From the NCBI GenBank assembly GCA_035295985.1, contig DATHBT010000353.1, forward strand, positions 1 to 31,944: a stretch of DNA of 31,944 nt. The letters run 5' to 3'. The position numbers and the translations under genes were made by a program. Positions 14,289-22,093 of this stretch are shown piece by piece; position 1 is the stretch's first letter, and every line of letters begins with the position of its first letter. This DNA comes from JAIVGV01 sp035295985 (lineage in GTDB: Bacteria > Acidobacteriota > Blastocatellia > Pyrinomonadales > Pyrinomonadaceae). The notes beneath the pieces were generated by a model. That model ran no database searches, was not told where the DNA came from, and saw only the letters and a program-made list of their open reading frames with translations.

Positions 14289-15758
14289 TTGACGCCAACT
14301 TTCACACCGCCTCACGTCCCCGTCGAACAGTTTCGGTTGGAGAACGGCCTGCGCGTCGTGATGAGTCCAGACACGTCCGTGCCCGTCGTCTCCGTCGCCG
14401 TCTATTACGACGTGGGGTCGCGCAACGAGCGCGAGGGCCGCACCGGCTTCGCGCACCTCTTCGAGCACATGATGTTCCAGGGGTCGGAGAACGTGCCCAA
14501 GGCCGGCCACTTCCAGTTCATCTTCAACAACGGCGGCACGATGAACGGCACGACCTCAAGTGAGCGCACCAACTACTACGAGACGCTGCCCTCGCACCAG
14601 CTCCCGCTCGCGCTCTGGCTCGAAAGCGATCGGATGCGCTCGCTCAAGGTGACGCAGGAGAATCTGGACAACCAGCGCAACGCCGTGCAGGAGGAGAAGC
14701 GGCTCAACTACGACAACCGCCCCTACTCGAACGCCTTCCTGCACCTCAACGAACTCGTCTTCCGCAACCCGCGCAACGCCCACTCGACCATCGGCTCGAT
14801 GGAAGACCTGGACGAGGCGACCATCGAGGACGTGCAGGAGTTCTTCCGCGTCTATTACGCGCCGAACAACGCCGTGCTCGCAATCGCCGGCGACTTCGAC
14901 CCGGCGGAGGCCCGCGCGCTCGTCGAGAAATACTTCGGCTCGATCCCGGCGCAGCCCGCCCCGCCGCCCGTTGACGTGAGCGAACCCGAAGAGGTCGCCG
15001 CGCGCTTCGAGAACTACCCCGACCGCTTCGCGCAACTGCCCGCGCTGATGATGGGCTGGAAGGTCCCGCCGCGCCGCTCGACGGATTTCTACGCCGTCTC
15101 GTTGGCCGCGGAACTGCTGCTCGAAGGCGAAAGCTCTCGCCTCTACCAGCGGCTGGTCAAGGGCGACGAGTCGGTCGTCGCCATCCAGGGCGGCGTCGGC
15201 GAGCGGCGCGGCCCTTCGTCGCTCTACCTCTTCGCCATCCCGAAGCCGGGGCGCACGACCGACGAGATTCGCCGGACGATCAGCGAAGAGATCGCGCGGC
15301 TCGCGCGCGAAGGCCCCAGCCCCGAGGAGATGGAAAAACTCCGCAACGGCCTCATCAACGACGCCGTGCGGGGCCGCCAGTCCTCGATGTATCGCGCGCA
15401 GATGCTCGCCGAGTACGCGCTCTACGACGGCGACCCGACGCTCTTCAACACGGAGCCTGAGCGGTACCTCGCCGTCACGGCCGAGGAGATCAGGCGGGCC
15501 GCCGCGCGCTACCTCGACACCGACAACTGCTCGCTCATCGAAGTCGTGCCCGCGCCCGAAGACGCGGAGGCCGCGCCCGCGCCGGCAGCCGCCGAGGGCG
15601 AGCCGGCCGAGCCGGGCGGCCCGCCGCCGCAAGTCCCCCCCAAACCGCCCGCGCAGCCGCCCCCCGCGACCAAAGAACCCGACACGCCGGTCGCGCGCAC
15701 GCACGACACCTCCACCGAACAGCCCGCGCGGCCCGCGGACGCGGCGCAGATCAAGTGA
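14289..15758 (+). CDS. M16B metallopeptidase, catalytic subunit
   Basis: A 489-residue protein. TTG 14289 is the start; GAGAGG lies six bases before it. Residues 56-60 are HLFEH, the inverted zinc motif HxxEH of M16 peptidases, and the N-terminal half has the classical fold (LENGLRVVMSPD, then NAVQEEKRLNYDNRPY for the third ligand). The last 70 residues are an A/P-rich tail with no fold. No signal peptide is seen, although relatives are often exported. It pairs with the next gene. Such heterodimers degrade peptides or process proteins. Confidence 0.9.
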   Translation: MTPTFTPPHVPVEQFRLENGLRVVMSPDTSVPVVSVAVYYDVGSRNEREGRTGFAHLFEHMMFQGSENVPKAGHFQFIFNNGGTMNGTTSSERTNYYETLPSHQLPLALWLESDRMRSLKVTQENLDNQRNAVQEEKRLNYDNRPYSNAFLHLNELVFRNPRNAHSTIGSMEDLDEATIEDVQEFFRVYYAPNNAVLAIAGDFDPAEARALVEKYFGSIPAQPAPPPVDVSEPEEVAARFENYPDRFAQLPALMMGWKVPPRRSTDFYAVSLAAELLLEGESSRLYQRLVKGDESVVAIQGGVGERRGPSSLYLFAIPKPGRTTDEIRRTISEEIARLAREGPSPEEMEKLRNGLINDAVRGRQSSMYRAQMLAEYALYDGDPTLFNTEPERYLAVTAEEIRRAAARYLDTDNCSLIEVVPAPEDAEAAPAPAAAEGEPAEPGGPPPQVPPKPPAQPPPATKEPDTPVARTHDTSTEQPARPADAAQIK

Positions 15759-15820
15759 TGAGTGATGAGTAACGAGTGATGAGTTTCAAACCTCGCACTC
15801 GTTACTCATCACTCATCACT
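15754..15820. repeat. 25-bp perfect inverted repeat between the M16 genes
   Basis: Positions 15754-15778 and 15796-15820 are perfect reverse complements built from GTGATGA and GAGTAAC words; the loop is 17 bases. The stop of the first M16 gene lies in the left arm. A further CATCACT follows the right arm, and the second M16 start is 14 bases beyond. No ribosome site is seen before that start. Confidence 0.9.
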
Positions 15821-15834
15821 CATCACTTGAGCAG

Positions 15835-17592
15835 ATGAGCAGAACCGAACCGCAGACAGAAGACTTCCGCCGCCGGCCGCCCGAGCCGCTTAGCCCCCGC
15901 ACGCTTAACCTGCCGGCGGCCGAGGAGGTGGCTCTCTCGAACGGCCTGCGCGTCCTGCTCGTCGAGAGCCGACGCCTGCCCCTGGTCAGCTTCCGGCTGG
16001 CCTTCCCGACCGGCGACGCGCACGACCCCGCGGATCGTCCGGGCCTGACCGACCTGCTGACCGGGATGCTCAACGAGGGCACGGAGACGCGCACGAGCCG
16101 GCAGATCGCCGACGAGGTGGCGCGCATCGGCGCGACCCTCACGGCGGGCGCGAGCGCCGACTTTACGACCGTGGCCGCCACCGCGCTTTCCGGCTTCACC
16201 GATCAGATTCTCGAACTGATGGCCGACATCGCCCTGCGGCCGTCGTTCCCCGAAGACGAGCTTGAGCTGACGAAACAGAACACGCTGCAAAACCTGATCG
16301 CGCAGCGCGGCCAGCCCTCCTTCCTCGCCAACGAGCGCGTCTCGAAGGTGATCTTCGGCGAGCACCCCTACTCGGTCGTCGCGCCCACGCCCGAATCAAT
16401 CGAGGCCGCGACCCGCGAAGAGTTGATCGACTTCCACCGCGCGGCTTTTATCCCGAACAACGCCGTGCTCGTCGCGGGCGGCGACTTCACGCGAGACGAG
16501 ATGCTGCGCCGCCTCGAAGAACTCTTCGGCGCGTGGCGGACGGGCGAACCCGTCCGCCGCGAGTCGCCCGCCCCGCCAGAACTGATGGGGCGCACGCTCC
16601 ACCTCGTTGACCGGCCCGGCTCGGCGCAGTCGAACATCGTCATCGCCAACCGCGGGATCGTCCGCACCGACCCGGACTACTTCCCCGCGCTCGTGATGCA
16701 CACGATCCTGGGCGGCAACGCCTCCTCGCGCCTCTTCATGAACCTGCGCGAGGAGAAGGGCTACACCTACGGCGCTTACACCAACCTCGACGCGCGCCGC
16801 GAGGCCGGCTCCTTCCGCGCCACGGCCGAGGTGCGCACGCCCGTCACCGGCGACTCGCTCCGCGAGTTCTTCGGCGAGTTCGAGCGCATACGCGGGGAAC
16901 TGGTCGCGGAGAAAGAATTGGCGGACGCGAAGTCGTACCTTTCGGGCGTCTTCCCGATCAGACTTGAGACGCTCGACGGCTTCATCGATCAGCTAGTCCA
17001 GATCAGGATGCACGCCCTGCCCGACGACTACCTGCACACCTACCGCGAGCGCGTACAGTCGGTGACGCGCGAGGAGGTGCGCGGCGTCGCGCAAAAGCTG
17101 GTGACGCCGGGGCAGGCGGCGGTCGTCATCGTCGGCGACGCCTCGGCCGTACGCGCGCAGGCGGAGAGTTTTGCGGAATCGGTCGAGCTGTACGACAGCT
17201 CCGGCCGGCGAAAAAATCAGGGGGACGAAAAAGGGATGGAACGACAAACGACCGCCGCGCAGCGGGCCGACGCCGGCGCGGACTCACTGCTCGGCGTCTG
17301 GAACCTCGACGTGCAGACGCCCTTCGGCCAGCACCCGGCGACGCTCACGCTCCAGCGCGACGCGGACGGCACGGCCACGGGCGACGTCACGTCGAGGCTC
17401 GGCCGCGTCGAACTGAGCGGCGTCTCGCTCTCGGCCGAGGGCTTCGAGGCCTCCGCCGCGCACAACTTTCAGGGCAGGGAGTACACGGCGCGCGTCTCGG
17501 GCCGGCTCGAAGGCGAGCAGTTGGCCGGCACGATCAAGGTCAACCTCCCCATCGCGCCCCCGCTCAAGTTCACGGGGACGAGACAGCAGTAG
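15835..17592 (+). CDS. M16B peptidase-like subunit with C-terminal extension
   Basis: A 585-residue protein. The M16 fold is clear (VALSNGLRVLLVESRRLPLV; later HTILGGNASSRLFMNLREEK and GYTYGAYTNL), but the HxxEH position reads LTDLLTGML, so this is the non-catalytic partner. It carries the R/Y motif region that completes the active site of the catalytic subunit. Residues from about 482 form an added beta-rich domain (LLGVWNLDVQTPFG; LAGTIKVNLP), possibly lipocalin-like. It has no evident ribosome site; translation may depend on coupling to the gene before. Confidence 0.85.
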   Translation: MSRTEPQTEDFRRRPPEPLSPRTLNLPAAEEVALSNGLRVLLVESRRLPLVSFRLAFPTGDAHDPADRPGLTDLLTGMLNEGTETRTSRQIADEVARIGATLTAGASADFTTVAATALSGFTDQILELMADIALRPSFPEDELELTKQNTLQNLIAQRGQPSFLANERVSKVIFGEHPYSVVAPTPESIEAATREELIDFHRAAFIPNNAVLVAGGDFTRDEMLRRLEELFGAWRTGEPVRRESPAPPELMGRTLHLVDRPGSAQSNIVIANRGIVRTDPDYFPALVMHTILGGNASSRLFMNLREEKGYTYGAYTNLDARREAGSFRATAEVRTPVTGDSLREFFGEFERIRGELVAEKELADAKSYLSGVFPIRLETLDGFIDQLVQIRMHALPDDYLHTYRERVQSVTREEVRGVAQKLVTPGQAAVVIVGDASAVRAQAESFAESVELYDSSGRRKNQGDEKGMERQTTAAQRADAGADSLLGVWNLDVQTPFGQHPATLTLQRDADGTATGDVTSRLGRVELSGVSLSAEGFEASAAHNFQGREYTARVSGRLEGEQLAGTIKVNLPIAPPLKFTGTRQQ

Positions 17593-17608
17593 CTGTTAGC
17601 TGAACCCT

Positions 17609-17724
17609 GTCCGTTGTCAGTGGTCAGTCGTCCGTTGCACGTGCTTAGCTGTCGGGCCGTCCGCGCATTGACGTTCAAGCCGGGCATGCTCGAACAACTG
17701 ACAACGGACGACGGACAACGGACA
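17609..17724. repeat. Word-repeat hairpin, GTCCGTTGTC family
   Basis: The gap 17593-17941 has no gene. Words GTCCGT, GTCAGT and TGTC repeat at 17609-17638, and their reverse complements (GACAACGGACGACGG) at 17695-17724. The first 11 bases pair exactly, the rest in a shuffled order. The same words recur near 31145. The rest of the gap holds the terminator-like hairpin at 17746 and a promoter near 17843. Confidence 0.8.
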
Positions 17725-17745
17725 CTGAATTAAAGCTAACCGCAC

Positions 17746-17788
17746 AAAAAAAATCCCGGCCGGCGTTTGCTCAGGACGCCGGCCGGGA
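17746..17788 (-). terminator. Rho-independent terminator on the minus strand, no gene attached
   Basis: Read on the minus strand, a perfect 13-bp stem (17788-17776 with 17766-17754; nine-base loop) is followed by eight U (17753-17746). This is a textbook intrinsic terminator. No minus-strand gene precedes it until the DinB gene ending at 20248. It may end a small antisense or non-coding RNA from 17790-17940. Confidence 0.75.
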
Positions 17789-17842
17789 ACCACAGGAGAA
17801 TCGCCCTGCCTGGGCCGCCTGCACTGGCGGCCCGCGGGCATT

Positions 17843-17851
17843 TGCTATGCT
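17843..17851 (+). promoter_or_regulatory. Extended -10 promoter for the DUF885 gene
   Basis: TGC-TATGCT at 17843-17851 is an extended -10 element (TGn plus four of six consensus bases). The DUF885 start lies 91 bases downstream. No clear -35 is visible. Confidence 0.4.
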
Positions 17852-17941
17852 CGCCCGTTCGGATGCGCGCGCGGGCGGGCCACGTTGCCCGCCCGTTCGC
17901 CGCGCGCCCCCGCGAGACTTTCAAACGTATCTTCCGCCGAG

Positions 17942-20107
17942 ATGAAGAAACTACTGAGACGCACGCTCGCCCTCGCCCTGCTGCCCGCGCTGCTCGCGTC
18001 CTGCGTCCAGCGGCCGGCCGCACACCAGACGAACGAGAACGTCGCCGCGGACGCGCCCCCACCGACGAGCGACCCCGCCTTCAAAGAGCTGCACGACCGC
18101 TACGTCCGCGAGTTCCTGCGCCGCAATCCGACGGTCAACACCTACCTCGGCGGGGCGGGCCTCGATCCGGCCCTCCGCGAGACGGACGGGACGCTGCGCG
18201 ACCACTCGCCGGCCGCGCTCGAAGCCGAGGATCACTGGCTCACCGAGACGCAGGAGCACCTGAGCGAGATCGACCCGCTCACGCTCTCGCCCGCGCGCCG
18301 CATCGACCGCGAGGTCATGCTCGCGCAAGTCCGCTTCCTGCTGCGCCAGCACCAGGTGCGCCGCCACCAGGAGCGCGCGCTCGACACCTACGTCGAAGAA
18401 CCCTTCCGCGCCATCGACTGGCAACTGCAAGCCATGACGCAGACGGGCGCGAAGACTTACGGCACGCCCGAAGAGTGGTCGCTCATCCTGCGCCGCGTGC
18501 AAGCCGTGCCGCGCTACTTGCAGACGGCCGGGGAGCAGTTGACGGCCGGCATCCGCGGCCGGAACGCGCCCGATCACCGCGTCCTGCGCCGCCACGGTTT
18601 GGAGTCAACGGAGTCGAACGCGAAGTATTTCGAGAAGACGCTACCGGAGCTGGCGAAAGAGCGTCTGGCCGCCGGGCGGAAGCGAGATGAACGACTCCAG
18701 CGCGAAGAGTTTTTGAAGCAGTTGGGCGAGGGGACGAAGGCTGCGGCGGCGGCCTACCGCGACTTCCGTCGCTTCGTCGCGCGTGAGTTCTTCGAGCCGC
18801 ACGGCCCCGCGCCGTCGCCGACACAAACGCCCAAGGCTTCTCCCTCACCCGGCGCGAAGGGCGCGCATAAGCCGCCGCCGGCAAGAGGCCACGCCGAGGC
18901 CGTCGCGGGGGAAGTTCATCCGGGCGAGGTCAAGCCGCAGTTCCGCGAAGACCGTTACGCGATGGGCGAGTCGGAGTACAACTGGGCGCTCAAAAACAAC
19001 CTGCGCCTGAACACGACGGCCGGCCGCCTCTACGAAGAATCGTGGCCCATCGTCGAAGAGACGCAGCGGGAGATGATCGCCCTCGCGAAAGAGATCGCGG
19101 CGCGGCGCAACCTGAAAGTGACGCCCCGCGGCGACGGCGCGGCGAAAACCCCGCCCGACTTCGAGCTGGTGCGCGCGGTCTTCGACGAACTCGGCAAGGA
19201 CTACCCGAAGACGGACGCCGAGATGATCAGGTGGTACGAGGAGGCCGCCCGCCGCCTCGTCGATTACGGCCGCAAGTCCGGCATGTTCGACGTGCCCGCC
19301 GACTACAAGCTGGCCGTCGTCGAGACGCCGCCGCCGCTGCGCGCTTCGGTTGACGGCGCGGTTTACTACCCCGCCCCGCCCTTCAAGCAGACGGGCGTCG
19401 GCCGCTTCTACGTCAGCCCCACGGGGAACGACGAGGCGGCGCTGCGCGACCACAACCGCTCCGCCCTCGCAGACCTCGCCGCGCACGAGGGCTTCCCCGG
19501 CCACGACTGGCACTTCAAGGTGATGACCGAGTTCCGCAACGACATCGCCCCGGCGCGCTGGCTCACGCCCGGCTCGGTCGAAGACTCTTCCTCGATGTGG
19601 CAGGACTCTATGGCGATGGAGGGCTGGGGGCTTTATTCGGAGGCGCTGCTCGCAGAGCCGCAACCCGGCTTCCCCGCAGGCTTCTACACGCCCGAAGAGC
19701 GGCTCTACCAGCTACAGGGTAAGCTCTACCGCGACCTGCGCGTCCGCATCGACACGGGCCTGCACACGGGACGGATGACCTTCGACGAGGCCGTCGATCT
19801 CTTCTCCGAGGTCGTGGACTTCCGCCCCGGCTCGTGCCGCGACGCCGAAGCGTTGAAGGACGAGGACAAGCGCGCGAGCTGCCAGTCGTCCGAGCGCGCC
19901 ATCTTCCGCTACTCGAAGTGGCCCACGCAGGCCGTCACCTACCGCCTCGGCAAAGATCAGATTTTCGAGCTGCGCCGCGAAGCCGAGGGCCGCCTGGGCG
20001 AGCGATTCTCGCCCAGGGAGTTCCACCTGCTGTTTATGAAGCAGGGCACGATCCCCGCCGGCTACTTCCGCGACGAGCTGCTGAGGGAGATTCAGGCGAA
20101 GAGGTGA
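17942..20107 (+). CDS. DUF885 family lipoprotein, probable metallopeptidase
   Basis: A 721-residue protein. ATG 17942 opens a lipoprotein signal (RTLALALLPALLASC) with the lipobox LASC; an upstream start at 17885 would lose this. H515-E516 to H521 (HEGFPGH) is the HExxxGH-like zinc motif of DUF885, followed by the family's EGWGLYSE with its glutamate ligand. A proline-rich spacer near 290-315 is an insert in the family. Members are related to M32-type carboxypeptidases; the substrate is unknown. It is probably anchored facing the periplasm. It appears to be transcribed alone. Confidence 0.85.
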   Translation: MKKLLRRTLALALLPALLASCVQRPAAHQTNENVAADAPPPTSDPAFKELHDRYVREFLRRNPTVNTYLGGAGLDPALRETDGTLRDHSPAALEAEDHWLTETQEHLSEIDPLTLSPARRIDREVMLAQVRFLLRQHQVRRHQERALDTYVEEPFRAIDWQLQAMTQTGAKTYGTPEEWSLILRRVQAVPRYLQTAGEQLTAGIRGRNAPDHRVLRRHGLESTESNAKYFEKTLPELAKERLAAGRKRDERLQREEFLKQLGEGTKAAAAAYRDFRRFVAREFFEPHGPAPSPTQTPKASPSPGAKGAHKPPPARGHAEAVAGEVHPGEVKPQFREDRYAMGESEYNWALKNNLRLNTTAGRLYEESWPIVEETQREMIALAKEIAARRNLKVTPRGDGAAKTPPDFELVRAVFDELGKDYPKTDAEMIRWYEEAARRLVDYGRKSGMFDVPADYKLAVVETPPPLRASVDGAVYYPAPPFKQTGVGRFYVSPTGNDEAALRDHNRSALADLAAHEGFPGHDWHFKVMTEFRNDIAPARWLTPGSVEDSSSMWQDSMAMEGWGLYSEALLAEPQPGFPAGFYTPEERLYQLQGKLYRDLRVRIDTGLHTGRMTFDEAVDLFSEVVDFRPGSCRDAEALKDEDKRASCQSSERAIFRYSKWPTQAVTYRLGKDQIFELRREAEGRLGERFSPREFHLLFMKQGTIPAGYFRDELLREIQAKR

Positions 20108-20153
20108 GCAAGCGCCCTGCGTTTAGCCTGAGCTTTTCCGGCCGCAGTTTTAA

Positions 20154-20219
20154 CCACAGAGGACACAGAGGGGCATGGAGGACATTAACACCCTCCGCGC
20201 CCCTCTGTGTCCTCTGTGG
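20154..20219. repeat. 21-bp perfect inverted repeat, CACAGAGG family
   Basis: Positions 20154-20174 and 20199-20219 are perfect reverse complements, made of CACAGAGGACACAGAGG words. An inner GGAGG/CCTCC extends the pairing in part. It lies between the convergent DUF885 and DinB genes and may terminate both. The same words occur between genes in many unrelated environmental genomes, as I recall. Confidence 0.9.
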
Positions 20220-20247
20220 CTGATCTGACTTGTGCGGAGGCGTGCGT

Positions 20248-20775
20248 CTAGTTCCCGTCCGGGAAGATTTGCCGCAGGTGGTGCTTGAGGTGGCCGACGT
20301 AGTCGCGCATCAGGTATTCGAGCGCGGCGGGCCGGTCGGCCGGGACGGTCTTGAAGGCGATGCGGTCTAGCGTGTGCGCGGCCCGCTCGTGCCGTAAGAC
20401 CTCTTCGGGCGCCTGGGCCATCACGTGCGCGAGGTGGAGGTTGTAGGAGCGCCAGAGCGCGACGAGTGTGTCCCAGTCGGCCGCGTCGTACTTTTGCGCG
20501 CGCACCCAGTCCTCCTGCGCGTAGCCGTCGAAGACCAGATCGTCCGTGAGTTGACCGAGCACGAAGCGGCGGTGGTTGTTCGCGGCCGAATCGACGAGGT
20601 GGCCGACGATCTGCTTCGGCGTCCAGCCCTCCTCGCCCGGCGCGCGGCGGTTTCGTTCGCCCCCGCCGAGCGCGAGCAGGCGTGTGGCGGCCTGCTCGAC
20701 CGTGCGGCGGAAGTCCGCGACGACCTCTGCCATCGGCGCTTCGTACTCGACGGCGCGTCCCGCCCCTTCAGTCAT
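20248..20775 (-). CDS. DinB-fold protein
   Basis: A 175-residue protein. Start ATG 20775 has AAAGGGG eight bases upstream; ATG 20793 is possible but lacks a ribosome site. Helical bundle landmarks are WTPKQIVGHLVDSAANNHRR near the N-terminus and YVGHLKHHLRQIF at the end; the histidines in these segments fit the metal-binding triad of the DinB/YfiT superfamily. Related proteins are thiol-dependent transferases (bacillithiol or mycothiol). DinB here does not mean DNA polymerase IV. The physiological role is unknown. Confidence 0.8.
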   Translation of the reverse strand: MTEGAGRAVEYEAPMAEVVADFRRTVEQAATRLLALGGGERNRRAPGEEGWTPKQIVGHLVDSAANNHRRFVLGQLTDDLVFDGYAQEDWVRAQKYDAADWDTLVALWRSYNLHLAHVMAQAPEEVLRHERAAHTLDRIAFKTVPADRPAALEYLMRDYVGHLKHHLRQIFPDGN

Positions 20776-20819
20776 CCCCTTCGCCCCTTTCATTGCCGGC
20801 GCGACTCAGCGCGCACGGC

Positions 20820-21833
20820 TCAGCGTTCGTAGCTGAGCACCTGCCCGTCGCCGCCGACGGCCCAGGCGCGCTTGTCGCGGACGTGGAGCGCGTAGATGTG
20901 CTGCTTCGTGCCCGACTCCTGACGAACCCACGTGCGCCCGCCGTCGGACGAGCGCAGGATCGTTCCGTTGCGGCCTACGATCCAGCCCTCCTCCTTGTTC
21001 GCGAAGGCAACGCTCAAGAGGGTCGCGCGCGGGCCGAGGACGGGGACTTCGACCGCGATCCACGTCGCGCCGCCGTCGGTCGTCCGCAGGATCGTCGAAC
21101 GCTCGCCGACGGCCCAGCCCGTCTCGTCGTCCTCGAAATCGACGTGGTAGAGCGTCGCCGTGGTGTTCACTCTCTGCTGCCGCCAGGTGTCGCCGCCGTC
21201 GGACGTGCGCAGGATCGTGCCGCGGTCGCCGACGATCCAGCCGCGCTTCTCGCCGCGGAAATCCAGGTGGAGGAGTTCGACACGCACGGGCGCTGAGACG
21301 CGCTGCCAGCTCGCGCCTCCGTCGTCCGTGCGCAGCAAGAGGCTGTCGAGGACGCGGTCGCCGCGGCTCAACGATCCGGCGATCCAGCCGCGCTTCTTCG
21401 AGGTGAAGCGGACGCTGTAGAGTTCGGGCGTCGCGCCGTTGAAGTCGGCCGGCGCGAAGCGCGCCGAGGGCCGCCACGTGCGCCCGCCGTCCTCGGTCGT
21501 GAGCACGCGGTTGGCGGCGAGCAGGTAGCCGTCCTCCTTGTCGCGGAAGTAGATGTCGTTGACGCCGTCCGGGACGCCCGTCGGCTGCTGCTGCCAGGTG
21601 CGCCCGCCGTCGTCCGTGCGCAGCACCACGCCCTCGTCGCCGGCCACCCAGCCGCGCTTCGAGTCGGCGAAATAGACCGCGTTCAAATCCTTGCCCGCCA
21701 GGCCCCGCCGCTCGGCCGTCCAGCCCCCTTGCGCCGCGGCCGACGCAACCGCGAGCAGACACGCCGACACCGCACACGCGACGGCGCGCGGCACGCGCCG
21801 TCGCCGCGCCGCAGACTTACGCTCCATTCCCAT
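20820..21833 (-). CDS. YCF48-like beta-propeller, secreted
   Basis: A 337-residue protein, or 335 from the ATG at 21827, which is better placed after AGGA. The signal peptide ends near SAAAQGG. About seven repeats of the form GWxxGxxGxILRTxDGGxTW span the rest, the BNR/YCF48 motif of photosystem II assembly factor HCF136. In non-photosynthetic bacteria such proteins are secreted propellers of unknown partner. The DinB gene follows 26 bases after, on the same strand, and may be co-transcribed. Confidence 0.85.
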   Translation of the reverse strand: MGMERKSAARRRRVPRAVACAVSACLLAVASAAAQGGWTAERRGLAGKDLNAVYFADSKRGWVAGDEGVVLRTDDGGRTWQQQPTGVPDGVNDIYFRDKEDGYLLAANRVLTTEDGGRTWRPSARFAPADFNGATPELYSVRFTSKKRGWIAGSLSRGDRVLDSLLLRTDDGGASWQRVSAPVRVELLHLDFRGEKRGWIVGDRGTILRTSDGGDTWRQQRVNTTATLYHVDFEDDETGWAVGERSTILRTTDGGATWIAVEVPVLGPRATLLSVAFANKEEGWIVGRNGTILRSSDGGRTWVRQESGTKQHIYALHVRDKRAWAVGGDGQVLSYER

Positions 21834-21919
21834 CCTGCACTTCGACTCCGAAAGAGATTACGCCGAGCCAGCCTGAGCTTCTTCTACGCGGGAGAGGGCC
21901 GTGCCGATTTTGTACACCA

Positions 21920-22093
21920 AAAAGCCGTGACAGGTAAACCGTGAAGGGTGACAGGACAGAAAAAGGCCGTGAATGGTGAATCGTAAATCGTGAATAGAAG
22001 AAACCAGTTCTGATCTATTCACTGTTCACGATTCACCATTCACGGCCTTCTTGCCTGTCTGTCACCCGTCACCGCTCACCCGTCACGGCTTTT
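21920..22093. repeat. Nested word-repeat hairpin, GTGAATGGTGAA family
   Basis: An inner pair, 21963-21984 and 22028-22049, is a perfect 22-bp inverted repeat. An outer pair, AAAAGCCGTGAC (21920-21931) and its complement (22082-22093), overlaps the last codons and stop of the VIT gene. GTGACAGG and GTCACCCG words fill the space between. The whole forms a cruciform of about 170 bases between two minus-strand genes. Confidence 0.85.

Noticed and set aside
13006..14298. Long open frame extending the S41 peptidase upstream to 14298
   Set aside because: It is antisense to the RHH-like and TonB genes, has no recognisable fold, and a signal peptide begins at GTG 13005.
20248..20775. DNA polymerase IV (dinB)
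   Set aside because: The protein is of the DinB/YfiT helical-bundle superfamily, which shares only the name.
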